This document shows, piece after piece, positions 1 to 11,600 of a stretch of 64,000 nt of DNA; position 1 is the stretch's first letter, and the number at the start of each line of letters is the position of its first letter. The notes beneath the pieces were generated by a model. The model was given only the letters and a program-made list of their open reading frames with translations, did not search any database and had not been told where the DNA came from. This stretch comes from Halocafeteria seosinensis (taxonomy: Eukaryota > Sar > Bigyra > Bicosoecida). Where the stretch lies: assembly GCA_001687465.1 (NCBI GenBank), contig LVLI01000294.1, forward strand, positions 62,001-126,000, read 5' to 3'. A program made the translations under genes and the position numbers.

Positions 1-2
1 GA

Positions 3-233
3 ATGTCAAATCATATTACACATAAAATTGTCTCGACGGCGCTTGGAGCGAAGTACTACAGGTTCGATGCGGAGGGATTAGGAGATATAGATCTGACGGA
101 ATACCGACAAGACGTTTTAGATAATATGATCACGAAAGGAAAACGGTATATCCAAAGAGAGAAGGGAAAATTCGATGAACTGTCACGGCTTTTAACGGCG
201 CTTCCTCTTAATCAAGGGGACGACAGTATGTGA
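3..233 (+). CDS. C-terminal end of a patatin-like phospholipase (PNPLA8/iPLA2-gamma type), cut by window edge
   Basis: Only the last coding part is present; the rest of the gene lies left of the window, so the methionine near base 3 need not be the start. The visible 76 residues contain AKYYRFDAEGLGDIDLTEYR followed by a helix with KRYIQREKGKFDELSRLL. That layout (aromatic-RF, acidic loop, D-L-x-E-Y/S-R, then a basic amphipathic helix with YI-x-R) resembles the C-terminus of calcium-independent phospholipase A2-gamma (PNPLA8), which hydrolyses phospholipid acyl chains. The catalytic Ser-Asp dyad would be upstream and cannot be checked. The stop codon is TGA. The next gene is convergent and ends 13 bp away. 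The assignment rests on this C-terminal pattern only. Confidence 0.5.
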   Translation: MSNHITHKIVSTALGAKYYRFDAEGLGDIDLTEYRQDVLDNMITKGKRYIQREKGKFDELSRLLTALPLNQGDDSM

Positions 234-246
234 GAGGACTGGTGCT

Positions 247-2960
247 TCATGGAAGCGCACCTTTGACTACCCATCGTTGAGCTGTAGAGGTGTTACATGG
301 TAAAGCAAATGTTACAGTGCACTGAGCTTGATAACAATTTCTTACTTCGTTTCCCAGAGGCCAACGCCTCAAACTGAGGTGATTCATTGAGTATGTCCTT
401 CACGTGCTTTCGAATGGACACTTCCTGTGCCAGTTTATCTTCCGGATCACTGCGTAGAGTGTAACTATAGTAACTTCCCTTCCTTCTGAATCTAAATGGG
501 CGTTACTAACTTTTGTTTAATATGGCGAGCAATGTCCACAGCAGTAACTTCGTTTTGTCCCATTGCCCTAATAGCCTGCGATCATGTCTCGTAGTGTGTG
601 GTAGACCACCATCGGTACGACGGCAAATTACTCACATTGAACGTTGCATCTCGATATTGCTCCTTACGTCCTGACTGTGGCCTGCTTTCACTTTGGGAAG
701 AAGCAGTGGCCGGCGCAGCCGGGCTACCTCTTTGTTCCCAATGTTTAGCAGTGGCCTTTGACTTAGTAGATAGGAGTTCATCTTTACTCGTAACCACTGA
801 ATCAACCGATTCCTGAGCGCAAGTAGTGGCAGAATCAGAAGGCTCCATATTGTGCACGTTGGACTCAGTAGATGTCGGTACAAGCGTCGTATCCACGCGG
901 GAGCCAGAGTTCTGTAGCGGTTGATCTGCTTCTTGAGCGCTTGCAGAAGACAAAACCCAATGTGCTGCGAGTGGACGATTATCTACATCTGTCTTCGTAT
1001 ATTCTAAAGAGAATACGTCTGGCTTACTCTTTGAACCCTGGGATGAGATGGTGGTAAACTGCGGGGACTCATTGAGTACGTCTCTCACGTTCCTTCTGAC
1101 TGTAACTTCCTGAGGGAGTTTATCCTCAGGATCGCTGCAACTACGAGCCAGTGATTCATAATGGATGTGCCGCACCTTGCTCTCTGTACTAATACGCACT
1201 TTTGTTTTAGGTAACGAGCAATTTCTACGGCATTGATTTCATTCTTCCCCAGAGCCCGCATTGCCTGTAAAAAAACCAAAAAATCTCCAAGTACCCGGGA
1301 AACATTGTTTGTTTACAACAAGCACCGTAGCCAAACATTACCTCCAACACTCCCTCCAGGTATTGGCTCTTACGCGCAGTTTTCGATGTTATTTGCTCAG
1401 CAGCTGTAACGGATGCTGCTAAGGACACGCCATTTGCTGGATTACCTTCTTGATCCATCATAGAGGCGGATTGTTCGGCAGCGGTCACTCCTGGAGCTTG
1501 TGACGTTCCGGCAGAGGTCTGTTCAATAGCAGAGCGCGGTATACCGTCACCAGCGGAAGAAGCTGAAATAGTCACCTCCGGAGTGTAGGCAACCGAAGTC
1601 GGTGCTTCGGCTGCAGTCGCGGTTGTGGCACATGTTTGGGACAATTGTGTACTCACTGCAGTTCCCAAATAGGCAGAACGGTCGCCCTCAAGGATCCAAT
1701 ATTGAGCTGTAAGCACACAGTCGTGAACCGGAACTGACCAGCACTAAAAACTACCGTTTTCCGTCCTTACTCTTCTTGCCTTCTACTGGCAAGGCTCTGA
1801 AATCCGGAGATAAGTTCAAGAAATCCTTCACATGTTTACGTACGGATGCTTCTTGAGGCAGTTTATCGTATATGTCACTGCACGGAGAAACGGGTAGAAA
1901 AGGTAGCTACTACCACGAAACGGTTTTGGAAATCCCTTACTTTTGTTTAAGATATCGGGCGATGCCCACGGCACTGACTTCAATCTTGCCCATGGTCCTA
2001 ATTGCCTGTGCGGTATCTTTCGAATGTTGGGATACGGGAATATGTGTAATTCAATACCTTACCTCCACAACTGCATCTCTATAGTGGTCTTTACGATCTG
2101 ATCTCGAACTGGGATGCCCCTCCGTGTGTCGGGAAGATGTTGTAGAAGCGACTTCTGAACCTGTATCTTTCGACACAGCGGTGTCTCTAGAGGGGGTGCA
2201 AAAAGAACCAGTGTTCACGTTTCCAGACATAGAATACTCGTGTCCGCCGGTTACCTGCTCTTCCTGAACGGGATCTTCGGCAACAGAAGAAAAGTACATG
2301 CAAAATTGCCTAGTTTTGATCGTACTGCCATTTCTTAGTTGCAACGGTCTATCCCCCGATTCCACTTTCTTGCCTGCGTAAGAAGTAACATGAAGATACT
2401 TGTCCATCCACTTCGGCCAAGGCTGCCGCACACGTACCATCCACCCACATCGCCGCTCTGCCAACAGAGTACAGTTGATAGCAGCTTTTCAACGCATTCC
2501 AGTCAATAACGGCTTGCTCAAGGCTGACCTTTTTGTCATCCAAAAACAATTTGTTCACCGTTTGGGGTGCGTGTTTCACCACCTCTGATTCCAGCGTGAT
2601 GGGTCTCTTATCAGGTCGTCCCAGAGTAAAGGGCAACTCAATGATATCCGCTACTACCCTATGGTAAGGCACCATTTCTTCCATCGTATCATTCAGCAAA
2701 TAGCACGTGATTCGAGCATACGTGTGACAAGGGCTATGGAATTCCTCCTTATCATAGGATTCCTGTGTTTGAACAGCGCTGTTTGGCGTGTTTCCACTGC
2801 TACTGGCCGCAGCAGCACTTTTTGCATTTATGCTGTTCGAAGTATCACCCTGTGTGGAATCTACATAGTCTGTACGAGCAGCTTTATGCGTCGAGGCGGC
2901 AGACAGGGCGTCTTCCCCAGCAGCTCGTTTCCTGCCATTTCCTTCCTGTGCGTTCTCCAT
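247..2960 (-). CDS. FHA-domain protein with three tandem copies of a winged-helix-like module (11 exons, 691 aa)
   Basis: My model has exons 2438-2960, 2063-2373, 1941-2005, 1771-1877, 1342-1706, 1200-1264, 1028-1134, 636-964, 511-575, 346-449 and 247-281, totalling 2076 nt, an intact frame. Residues about 75-195 look like an FHA phosphopeptide-binding domain: LPFTLGRPDK, then SVGRAAMWVDG joined across an intron to KKVESGDRPLQLRNGSTI. After it come three repeats of A-(I/M)-R-x-(M/L)-G-x-x-E-(V/I)-x-A-V-x-IAR-(Y/H)-(L/I)-KQ (65-nt exon), then DKL-x-QE-x-x-(V/I)-R-x-x-V-(K/R)-D-x-L-N-x-SP-x-F (107/107/104-nt exon). The repeats are separated by Ser/Thr/Ala-rich linkers. The helix pattern suggests a winged-helix DNA-binding fold (linker-histone or forkhead-like), but I do not recognise a named family. 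The start ATG (MENAQ) follows directly on the upstream ING gene's 3' side. A nuclear, phospho-regulated chromatin or transcription role is inference. Confidence 0.7.
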
Positions 2961-3106
2961 ACTAGACACGCATACAATCACTCACTCGTCTACAAAAGTA
3001 AAAATACGAGCAGATGCAATTTCTAATCTTGTAGAAACACACACAAACACAATCAAGGAAGGACACAAACGGTGGCAAGTTGAAGATGTGTAATTCAAAA
3101 ATTTTG

Positions 3107-4737
3107 TTAACTGGGACTACAGAGAGGGCAGAACCACTGTCCTTTGGGACGGTTCGTGGGGCCAACGCCCATACAAGGCTCGTGGAACCATTCTGCAGGG
3201 GGAAGTTAAGGGCGTTTTCCTCATGATGAGTATGGCGAAAGAGGCAAAATATCGACGTACCGACTGGACACTTTGGATTATCACAACCAATCATATTACC
3301 GAATGCAATTTGGTTGCAGACGCAGTAACGCGGTTCATTTTCTGAATCTTCAAATTCCACGGAATGCTCCAATGAGGCTGAGATATACGAAAACGGGTCC
3401 TTGGAAGATGCTTTCGAGATTGCGTTGGTAACGTTTTGACTAGGGATACGGGAAAGGTTCTTAAGAGTCTGCTCTCTGTTGAATAGACCGGAGGTTGACT
3501 CCACACCGTGACGCTTCCTAATTTTGCGAGCCATCGAAAAAACTTCGTCAGGAGGACGAAGATCTTGACCGGCAGGACTTTGAGCTAAATATTCAGCGAC
3601 TGCTTCATAAGATAGCACAGCCCGCGGGTTGAATTCTTCCGCTACAGTCTCTGAATCAAAATGGACGTCATCTGCTGTTGGTTCATCAATTTGCTTGAAC
3701 CTGCGAGGGCGCTGCGAGTCAGCAATTTTACGTGCAGCTGTAACGGCGGCCAACCTGTGACTCGCATTACGGTATGCGGCTGAGGAATCCTCCGGATCAA
3801 TAGAGATCGGAGGGTAAAATTTACGGGCTCCACGCTTTAGTTTTCTCCCGCACTTGTCTGGTTGCTCCTCCGCACCCACTGTTTCGTCTTCTTCAGGTTC
3901 CAGCTGTGTTGCTCTATTTGCACTAAAGGCCAGTAGCATACATGTCTTTCGTGAACGATTGTCTGTCCTGGACAAATAGTTTTTCAAGGCATTAATCCTT
4001 TGGTCGATTTGTGACGCTCGGTGGTCAACCTGTAGGAATAGCATTGTGAAGTGCAGGACCACAAAATGAAGTCATCCATCTGTCTGCAAACATTACCAAA
4101 TCATAGAGGCATCTTGCGAGGTCATTTTTCGTCCCATTGATGCATCTTTCCATATACCCATATTTCTCCGTATCCTGAAGAGTCTTATCAAAAATGCTAA
4201 CTGTACTCGCGCAGTAGCTGTCCTTAGTCATTACTTACATCATTTTGATTCTCGTCTACAGCACCATTGGGTAGCTTCGTTTTCCCTTTTTCATTTGTCA
4301 TATTCCCAAGTGCTTTGCTTGATACAGCCGTTTCGTGAGTCTCTTTCACCACTGATACACATATATCAACGATCCTAACACAGCACAATAACTCTATCCT
4401 TAAGAGCTCATTACTTACCACTTCGGATTGTGTCCAAGCTTCTCATAACTGATGTGACGTCTTGAGAGCACCTGGACAGCTCTGTCGTGGCCTCATCCGG
4501 ATCCGTCCAGTCTGTCCCAGAGGATTGCTTCCGGTCGGAATGATACCTCGAGGATATTCCACTTTTCCGCGACTTCGACCTTATGGTCGGTAAATCAGAG
4601 ACTGCACCACGTTTCTGGCCTGCACTGGATACTGGGCCAGTGGCAGCAGCTGATGAACTTGCCGCACTTGCGCTGGAAGAAAATCCCTCCGGTGGCAGAG
4701 TCTGTGTTCCTCCTCCACGTGAGCGACGTCCTTCCAT
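3107..4737 (-). CDS. ING-family PHD-finger protein
   Basis: The C-terminus is a canonical ING PHD finger split by one intron: [17 protein letters not shown], then PKCPV joined to [11 protein letters not shown] and QWFCPLC, giving the full C4HC3 zinc ligand set. ING PHD fingers read H3K4me3 and anchor histone acetyl- or deacetyltransferase complexes, so a nuclear chromatin role is expected. Upstream exons give an ING-like N-terminal helical part, with LYDL joined to [15 protein letters not shown], and a Ser/Gly-rich N-terminus beginning [10 protein letters not shown] at 4737. The last intron is 3193-3260 and the final exon 3107-3192. Exons near 4419-4737 and 4239-4351 are clear, but the junction into the exon starting near 4200 does not keep frame with the obvious donor GTAAGT, so one splice site there is unresolved. 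The stretch before the PHD (YPPISIDPE and following) is not conserved ING sequence. Confidence 0.85.
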
Positions 4738-5394
4738 GGTACCCCCCAGAAGATTTCCAAATGCCGATGGACTCAAATTGTTTTCTAAGCGTCTTTAAAA
4801 TTGCTTATTTACCATGGTATCTACCAATGAGGGATTACCTGTGGCTCTGGGAGAAGTAGGTCGTGAAAGTTAGGGTACACAGAATACGTAACCAGTCTTG
4901 TGGCACCCAAAAATCGGTAAATCGTCAGAATGACAATGATACCTAGTCAATGCCAACCCTCGAGCACGCTACAAGGAGCCAACGGCTGTCTTCAGTGAGC
5001 ACTTACTTTAAAGTTATCGTCGTTTAGGTTCACGAACAAGGTTCGTCCTTGTGTCGAGGAGTCTCCTCGTTCACTTAACTGTCAACACCGATAACTTTTG
5101 GGGAATACTCCTAATTTTTTCAGCAGTATATTTGTTTCGGATCGACCGATATAAGAACAAACACACAGTGTTAAGTCTGCTTAAAGTGCCTCCCGTAGCG
5201 GATCCTGCGTCCCTGGTCTGCAGCTTGAAACGGCGTTGGTCGGTGCCGTTAGGCCCCCGTGAGAATCCGCAACGATTTACTGACAGGAAAATTTAAAGCA
5301 TTGGCAAGAAAGAGATCGTGAAAAAGTGTACCCGTACACCGGAAGCGTTTGTATATTTTTATGTGTATGTAAAGAGGGGCGTTGTTTGTGGTTG
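4738..5394. other. Intergenic region between divergent ING-type and coiled-coil genes
   Basis: No convincing coding exon is visible. The stretch must hold the promoters of two divergent genes. It contains two short adjacent inverted repeats: ACAAGG/CCTTGT at 5036-5052 and CGAGGA/TCCTCG at 5055-5069. Short stems like these can arise by chance. Confidence 0.5.
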
Positions 5395-6867
5395 ATGCAG
5401 CCTACAGATGGAGAGGGTATCGCTTTCTCCTCGTACCTTCCCACACGCAGTTCAAGTGTGCCCGTACGAGATCCTGGATACAGGCGACACCCACCTACAC
5501 CAGAGAAAAATGGAATACCGTCCCCGCAAAATGGTGAGGTGACCTCTGCGTCGGCCACGTCTGGCCAAGCATCTGCAACAGAACAGAGCATACGCGCCCG
5601 TCGCTCCAGCATGGTACGCTCTTTGCTGATATTATGACAGTTTATTCCACAAGAGGATGATGATGGCATGCCGATGTACTTGTGCAGACTTCGAGAGCTC
5701 CACACGGCGCACAATCGCTATATAATAGCAATTCCTCTATGGGAGGCTCCCCGACAGCATCTACCTCAAGCCAGCCGAGTCCGCGATTGCACCACAGGTT
5801 GCAACAGAGGTAAGCACTTGGTCGATATGTAGTGTGCACACAAGCCTGGAAATATTCACACTGGGTGTCCTCACGGATCGCAGTAAACTCGGGACGAGTG
5901 ATCAGTCGTTGCTGAAGCGATTTCGCCAGTTACAGCAGTTTCAAGAAGAAGTGGATAAACGAATAATAGACCTAGCGAAGCAAACAGGGAAAGCGAATGA
6001 GCAGATCAAGTATTTAGACCGTTATGAGGAATTGTACGTTGCTTTGATCGAAGTGTAGGTGTGGGTTACCGTGAGACTATAACCGTCCCTGTCGCAGCCT
6101 CCAGGAGCTTGGTGAGGAGCCTGCTAATGCTCGATTGGAACTAGAGACGCATATGAAAGAATCCATGGATTCGAGGCTCAAAACTCGTGAGGTAAGATGA
6201 ATAAGTGTTTGCTTCTAGTCACCACCGGTGCTGAACGGTCTCCGTCCTTGTGCAACAGCAAAAGGTGGAATCGGCCTTGCGTCGGGTCAGTTCTCAAGCT
6301 TCACATAAATATAGAAAACGGTTCCTGAGGAAACATCGACATCTTCGACGTAGGACTGACGAGCTATCTAAGCGTACACGTAACAAGTGTTGCGATAAAT
6401 TTTGTACCATGTTGTATGAATGCATCGGCCGCACGGGGCTCTTCATAGCGAATTGGGTGCCTGCTCTTGATCCCCGCAGTTTGCAGGAGAGAGAAGCGGT
6501 ATTGCATAGCAAGAGTGCTGAGATTGACAAAGAAATAGTCCAGAATTCAGTTAACTCAGCCATACAAAACCTTGGTACGGGTGGTCGCAGAAGTTCGGCG
6601 CTTGCTGCGGTGGAAGGTACCATTGGAACGCCTGCTACCGGCACAACTGAGCAGAATACTAACACTCAGCACAACAATCAATCAGAGCAGCAAAAGAACA
6701 AGAGGCTGTCCCGTTATTCAGAGGAGGATACTGACTCTACCGCTACGCTCTCCTGCGATGAAGAAGAAAAGAATGAGCAGGCTACTGATCCAGATCACAA
6801 TGATCACAACGTAAATAGTGTGCGTCGACGACTTCACGATCCGGGCCAATCTCAGCCGCATGAGTAA
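5395..6867 (+). CDS. Coiled-coil protein of unknown function (5 exons, 404 aa)
   Basis: Proposed exons 5395-5613, 5688-5809, 5884-6054, 6098-6191 and 6259-6867 sum to 1215 nt in frame. The N-terminal ~115 residues are Ser/Pro-rich and probably disordered. Residues about 120-200 are helical and coiled-coil-like (LLKRFRQLQQFQEEVDKRI, then YLDRYEELYVALIEV). A basic stretch with CCDKFCTMLYECIGRTGLF and ANWVPALDPR follows, and the tail is Gln/Asn/Glu-rich and acidic. No enzymatic motif is seen and I do not recognise the family. The intron donors are GTACGC, GTAAGC, GTAGGT and GTAAGA. The stop lies 65 bp from the convergent PDCL3-like gene. Confidence 0.65.
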
Positions 6868-6932
6868 TCATTACTAATGGTGCACAAAGCAATATCCATA
6901 ACGTGAGGTTTTTCGCCAAGTTTTTAGTGTAT

Positions 6933-7974
6933 TCAGTAATCGCTATCAGAATCCTCGTCAGCTTTGCGCGGTTCTAGTCTGCAGTAATCACTATCTGCAC
7001 CTCTAATTTCTTCACCATATATATCTGCTCTCGCATAGGTCGATGTGGCACGTCCTCCACTTTTGTCTTTGTTTGGCCGCGGGTCTTCTGTCAACTCTGT
7101 AGTAACAGCTCCAATTTGCGCAAGCGTCCATTCAAGACCTGCATCCTATCAACAAGTCAATATACTTGAAAAAAATGCTTTGATAAAAACGTCAACTTAC
7201 ACTCTGCATCCATTTTGCTGCCTCCAAAATGACCACTGCCAACCAATTGCGCTTGACATTCCCCGTTGTAGTATATCAATACAGTGGGTACATTCCTATC
7301 CGGATAACCAGGAATGCATTCGTCACTAACTATTTTCATAAATTTGGCTGCAGAGTGCCTCTGTGCAACTTCCTGCATAGCCTCTTCTACTAGCCGTGAA
7401 GTTGGCACAGAGTCTTTGTAAAGCAGCACGACGACCCATTTTTCGGGTTTACTTCCCTCCGACACTTCTCGGACAAAATCAGCTTTTTCCAGCGGTATCA
7501 AATGCCCAAATTTCTTCTTCTCAGCGAGAGCTTTCAGTTCTGCCATCCGTTTCTTCCGATACTCATGGATTATTCTTGAGTCAGAGTACTCCTCTTCCTG
7601 CATGGTTTGGTTGGGCGAAACGCTATATCAAATTCACTGTCATCAGCAAGTAGTGAGCCATACCTCGAGTTCATCCAACTGCTCCAAGTTCTTCCCTTCA
7701 AGCTCATCTTTCTGATGTTCTTCGTCGTCATCCTCTTCTTCCTCATGCTTCTGCCGAATCATATCATTCTATGTCCTACTCATCTCGGACTCGATTGCGA
7801 AGAAGCTTACCTCAAGGGGTGGGAGGTTCCCCATCTTGCGCTGAATGTCCTCCCATTCTGTGGTCTCTTGTGTACCTCTTCGGTACGAAGTCGAACCTGT
7901 CATACATCATATCATCCAGTTAAGCTGGGAAATGGTGTCGCAATGAGTTCTGTCGACTTACTGCCTGCGTTCAT
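6933..7974 (-). CDS. Phosducin-like protein, PDCL3/viral-IAP-associated-factor type
   Basis: Phosducin-like proteins with a thioredoxin fold act as co-chaperones of the CCT/TRiC chaperonin in folding actin and tubulin. The model starts MNAGSSTSYRRGTQETTEWE at 7974. It continues through DIQRKMGNLPPLE, an acidic exon (IRQKHEEEEDDDEEHQKDEL) and a helical RIIHEYRKKRMAELKALAEK segment. The thioredoxin-like core follows (WVVVLLYKDSVPTSRLVEEA, then KFMKIVSDECIPGYPDRNVP and TVLIYYNGECQAQLVG), and the last exon has DAGLEWTLAQIGAV and an acidic SDSDY tail. TEW near the N-terminus, the NVPT turn and the acidic C-terminus are standard for PDCL2/PDCL3. There is no CxxC redox motif, as expected for this subfamily. 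Introns are about 60-70 nt. Confidence 0.85.
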
Positions 7975-8647
7975 CGCCTGTAGAGAGTTAGTGCTGTGCG
8001 CTCAAGAAGTACAATTGACGGATAGCTATCTTCAGCACTACAACCCAGTTATAGTGCCCTTTACTGCCAACTACAGCACGCATTCTGCCAGAGACTCGGC
8101 CATTATCTGGGCAGTGTGTGTACTTCAACTTCGCACCCGTACCATCACGCCGGCCAGGAATCCGGGATAAACGTCTGCGAATTGCAATCGGCCCGCCATC
8201 CCAACTTCAACCTGCGTTGCAAGTGCCAGATATGCCTTGACGCGAGGCAAAAATGATTAGTTGGACAGTATTGACGGGAAGATAGCTCTTCGAGCTTCGT
8301 CTCCTCTGGACGGCAATCGATAGATGTACCCGTATTGCTCTCAGATACGAGCAGCGGGCGTTAAGGTAGATCCTGGTACGTGCTACTAGTTATGAATTAG
8401 GTGTGTTTTGGGTAGATTTTCGATCTTTGCCACTGATGCAAAGCGTATCCGTGATTGTTGCTAAATGTGTGTCTTCCTAAGAAATCAGTGCAGTTTCATA
8501 TCAGTGAGAATCGACAAGCTCCAAGATAAGACCTTTGGAGGGGACGGTGTGAGTTACCACGAACGAATTCAACGAGAGTATCGCAACTTTCCAGGCACAT
8601 ACATATGTTGTTTGGCAATGCCGTGAGGTAACAGAGACGCGAAGAAT
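7975..8647. other. Intergenic region between divergent PDCL3-like and disordered-protein genes
   Basis: It presumably holds the promoters of both genes. No coding exon, RNA gene or strong repeat was recognised. Short open frames here lack motifs and splice support. Confidence 0.5.
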
Positions 8648-11600
8648 ATGAGTGATAGGTCCCTCGGCTTGTCTGACAAACGACCGCCTCCTCTCAGCAC
8701 CGTTCGGAACGGCCTAAGCAATGGCCCCGCCAATAGGAAGGGAGAGAATGACAGATATGCTCGAAATGGTTTAGCACGGCATGCCAGTAAAGAGAGCACT
8801 ACCAGCACGACTGGTGTATCAGTCGAGGGTAAAAAGGAAACAAGCAATGAGCAGGACCACCGGGCATGGCATAGCGGTACACCTTCCGTGGGTTCGGAAC
8901 ACGATGCTAGCGCAGTAAGCAGCGTTTGTACGGTCTCCACTAAAATTTTTGTACCTTCGAATCATTTGTTTTCTCTCTGCTATACAGGCGGAATGTTTTT
9001 TATTAGGCGAAATACACGATCTTGACGATTTCCCGAAGCCTGACGGAAAACCGATGGCTGGCTCACACCATGCGGGGAAACGGAGCGCTTGGAGGTATGC
9101 TTACGAGAACAGTGAAAGGCATGGAGAAAAACGAGCACAATTGGATGACTCGTCCACAGTCGATATACCGGCTGTCCATGACGATGATGGGGAGTCGACT
9201 GGAGGGAACAATGAAGAGCGAAGCGAAACGGCTGCTATCCTGACAGATCAACTGACGCAAAGAGTCTCTCTTTCCAATGATGAGGCTGAGCGCGAACGCC
9301 TTCGTGGCGTAGCTGCAACTGCGGATCGCAAAGTGCACCAGCGTACTCGTGAAGATATCCGGAGAGCAATCTCTGATTCAGGGAGACTTAATGCGAGATC
9401 GGGGACAAATGGAGCTACTGACAAAGACAATGCAGTAAACAACTTATCGCTGAACTCAATGAACTTGTTGGAACTCCAGACACCGCAGATGCCAAGATCT
9501 GTCGCGGAGGTTGACTCTGTTGATGGGTTGACAGCTGATGAGCTGAGGCAACATGGGCTCGGAGAAGCTATATACGATGATTTTTCTGACGAATCTCCCT
9601 TCCCTGCTGATCGGCCTTCCCGTGTCTTCACTTCCCCCTCCGATGCCATCAACAGGAACATTGAAAACGAGTATGATGTAGGTAGTAGTGACGATGACTC
9701 CGGTTCTGCCGACTTGAACTCCGAGCAGCAACGTTTGCTTGAGATGACAATGCAAGGCATGAATGGGAGGAACTTCTCCGAGGGTACCAACGAATCTGAA
9801 TCCGTCCAGACTAACAATGAAGCATGGGATGGCGCAGAGAGGTCGAAAGATTTGCATAGTACTATCGGACAAGTATCTGAGACGAAGACTTTGGCCAATG
9901 TACCGTCATCTTTCAGGCACATTGATCCTGCGCGTGACACTACTGAACAAGATGGGACGGCTGTGAATCAGTCACTATCCAGTGGAAGTCAGGCAACTAC
10001 GCATCAAGCACTCGCTAGACCCGAATCAGTTACAATTACTCTCGATCCTCAAACACGCGAGAAACTTGACGAGCTGATGCAGGATGTCCGTGAATTGAAA
10101 TCGTTTATGACATCTCATTCTCGCGATGAAACCGCAACGACTGCCAGCAAAGCGTCCTCGTACTATGCAGGTACACCCTCTAAAAGTAATACAGAAGTAG
10201 AAGAAAGTACTGCGAATTTGAAGGAGCTGAATATCGACGTTGATAGCCACGACAACCAAACTCGCTCCTCAGCAGCTGATACTAGACAGGTTTCCTCTGT
10301 GTCGCCTCCGCGTGCGAAGCCAGACACTAATCGAAGGAAACACATCTCAGGAAGCCGACGATACTTGGCCCAGACGGCAGCCTCGAGGGCCCGTGCGGAA
10401 AATAGCAATAGCAAGAGGGAACCACAAAACAAGAAGTCTCAGTCGAACAAGGGGCGGCAGCAGCAGCAGGGTGGCCGTACAAGACCGAGTGGTACGGACG
10501 CACAGCAATCGAAGAACAAAGAACGGTATGCATCCTATAGCAACCAGAGCTCACGAAACCATAGCGGACCCATCAACCACAATAGGAATGATGAGTCTCA
10601 CCCTAGTCTACTTCCCAGCGAACGTAATTCTCCAAACGCTACTGGCTCCGCCGCAGAGCAGATCCCCATATTCGCCGGTAATCAATTGCCCATAGAGAAG
10701 CAACCTCTCCCCGATCTTGCATCAATTGCACGCTGTTTGCAACAACTTCGTCAGCGATCAATCGATGAAGTCAGAACCCATGGGTCATCCAGACCGAATG
10801 AGTTGTCTAAGCTTCTAGTAGAAATCAAGAGTTTGCTGTCAGTTGCCACTGAAGCCGCAGAAAATTGCAAAGCTGAGACGGATAATATATCTTCTGTGGA
10901 GCAAGAGATACAAAACCAGTTGCAAAAGTTGAATGACTCCATCCAGTCGTTTATTCACTCTGGGTCTCCCAACCGAGAAGGCTCGCCACAGACAACCAAT
11001 TTCTCTCCTTCCCATTTCCGGCAGCCGCAACGCTTGCAACTATCACGGGATCTTGAAGCTGCGTCGATTCCTTCAGATGATGGAATCTTTGCTGTTACTG
11101 GAACGAAGAAAGTTCTGGAATTCGAAACATTCAGTGAAGAAAAGGCCCACCCTTCAAAGAAAGGTACTTTGGAGAACGGCAATGGTGAGGCACTGGCATC
11201 GCCTAAAGAATATCCAAGCCCCATGCATAGAATCTCGGGGAATACAGTCTCTTCCTCATACGGCGTCCCTGCTCCGGGATTATCAGGACTGCAGGTTTCT
11301 TCTAAACAAGTTGCCTCGTGCATCTCTCCGGAGACTGTTCGCACAGACGCTGGAGAAGCCGCTTCCTTGGAAAAAATATCTCCTGTTTCAAGAGTTACTG
11401 TCCATCCACATTCAACGACTAGTGACACGCAGTCTCATGTATCGGACCTTCCAAAGTACAATAACGTTCGTCGGAGAGTACGACCAAGCTCTTTCAAGGA
11501 ACCTATAATTGCCAGCCCAGAAAGCAAAGATGAGGATGAAGACCATCAAGATGAACTGTATCCTCAGGATAGTTCAAAACTAGATATACTACCCACTAGT

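Noticed and set aside
5277..5714. 145-codon minus-strand open frame
   Set aside because: It overlaps the first exons of the plus-strand coiled-coil gene, whose spliced exons keep frame; the minus frame has no recognisable motif.
7607..8170. 187-codon plus-strand open frame with a hydrophobic stretch
   Set aside because: It is antisense to acidic exons of the PDCL3-like gene, which have clear splice sites and family motifs; the hydrophobic run is the complement of Glu/Asp codons.
9248..9940. 230-codon minus-strand open frame opposite the disordered protein gene
   Set aside because: It mirrors Ser-rich codons of the plus-strand gene, has no domain and no splice signals; the plus frame is 1.4 kb codons long and continuous.
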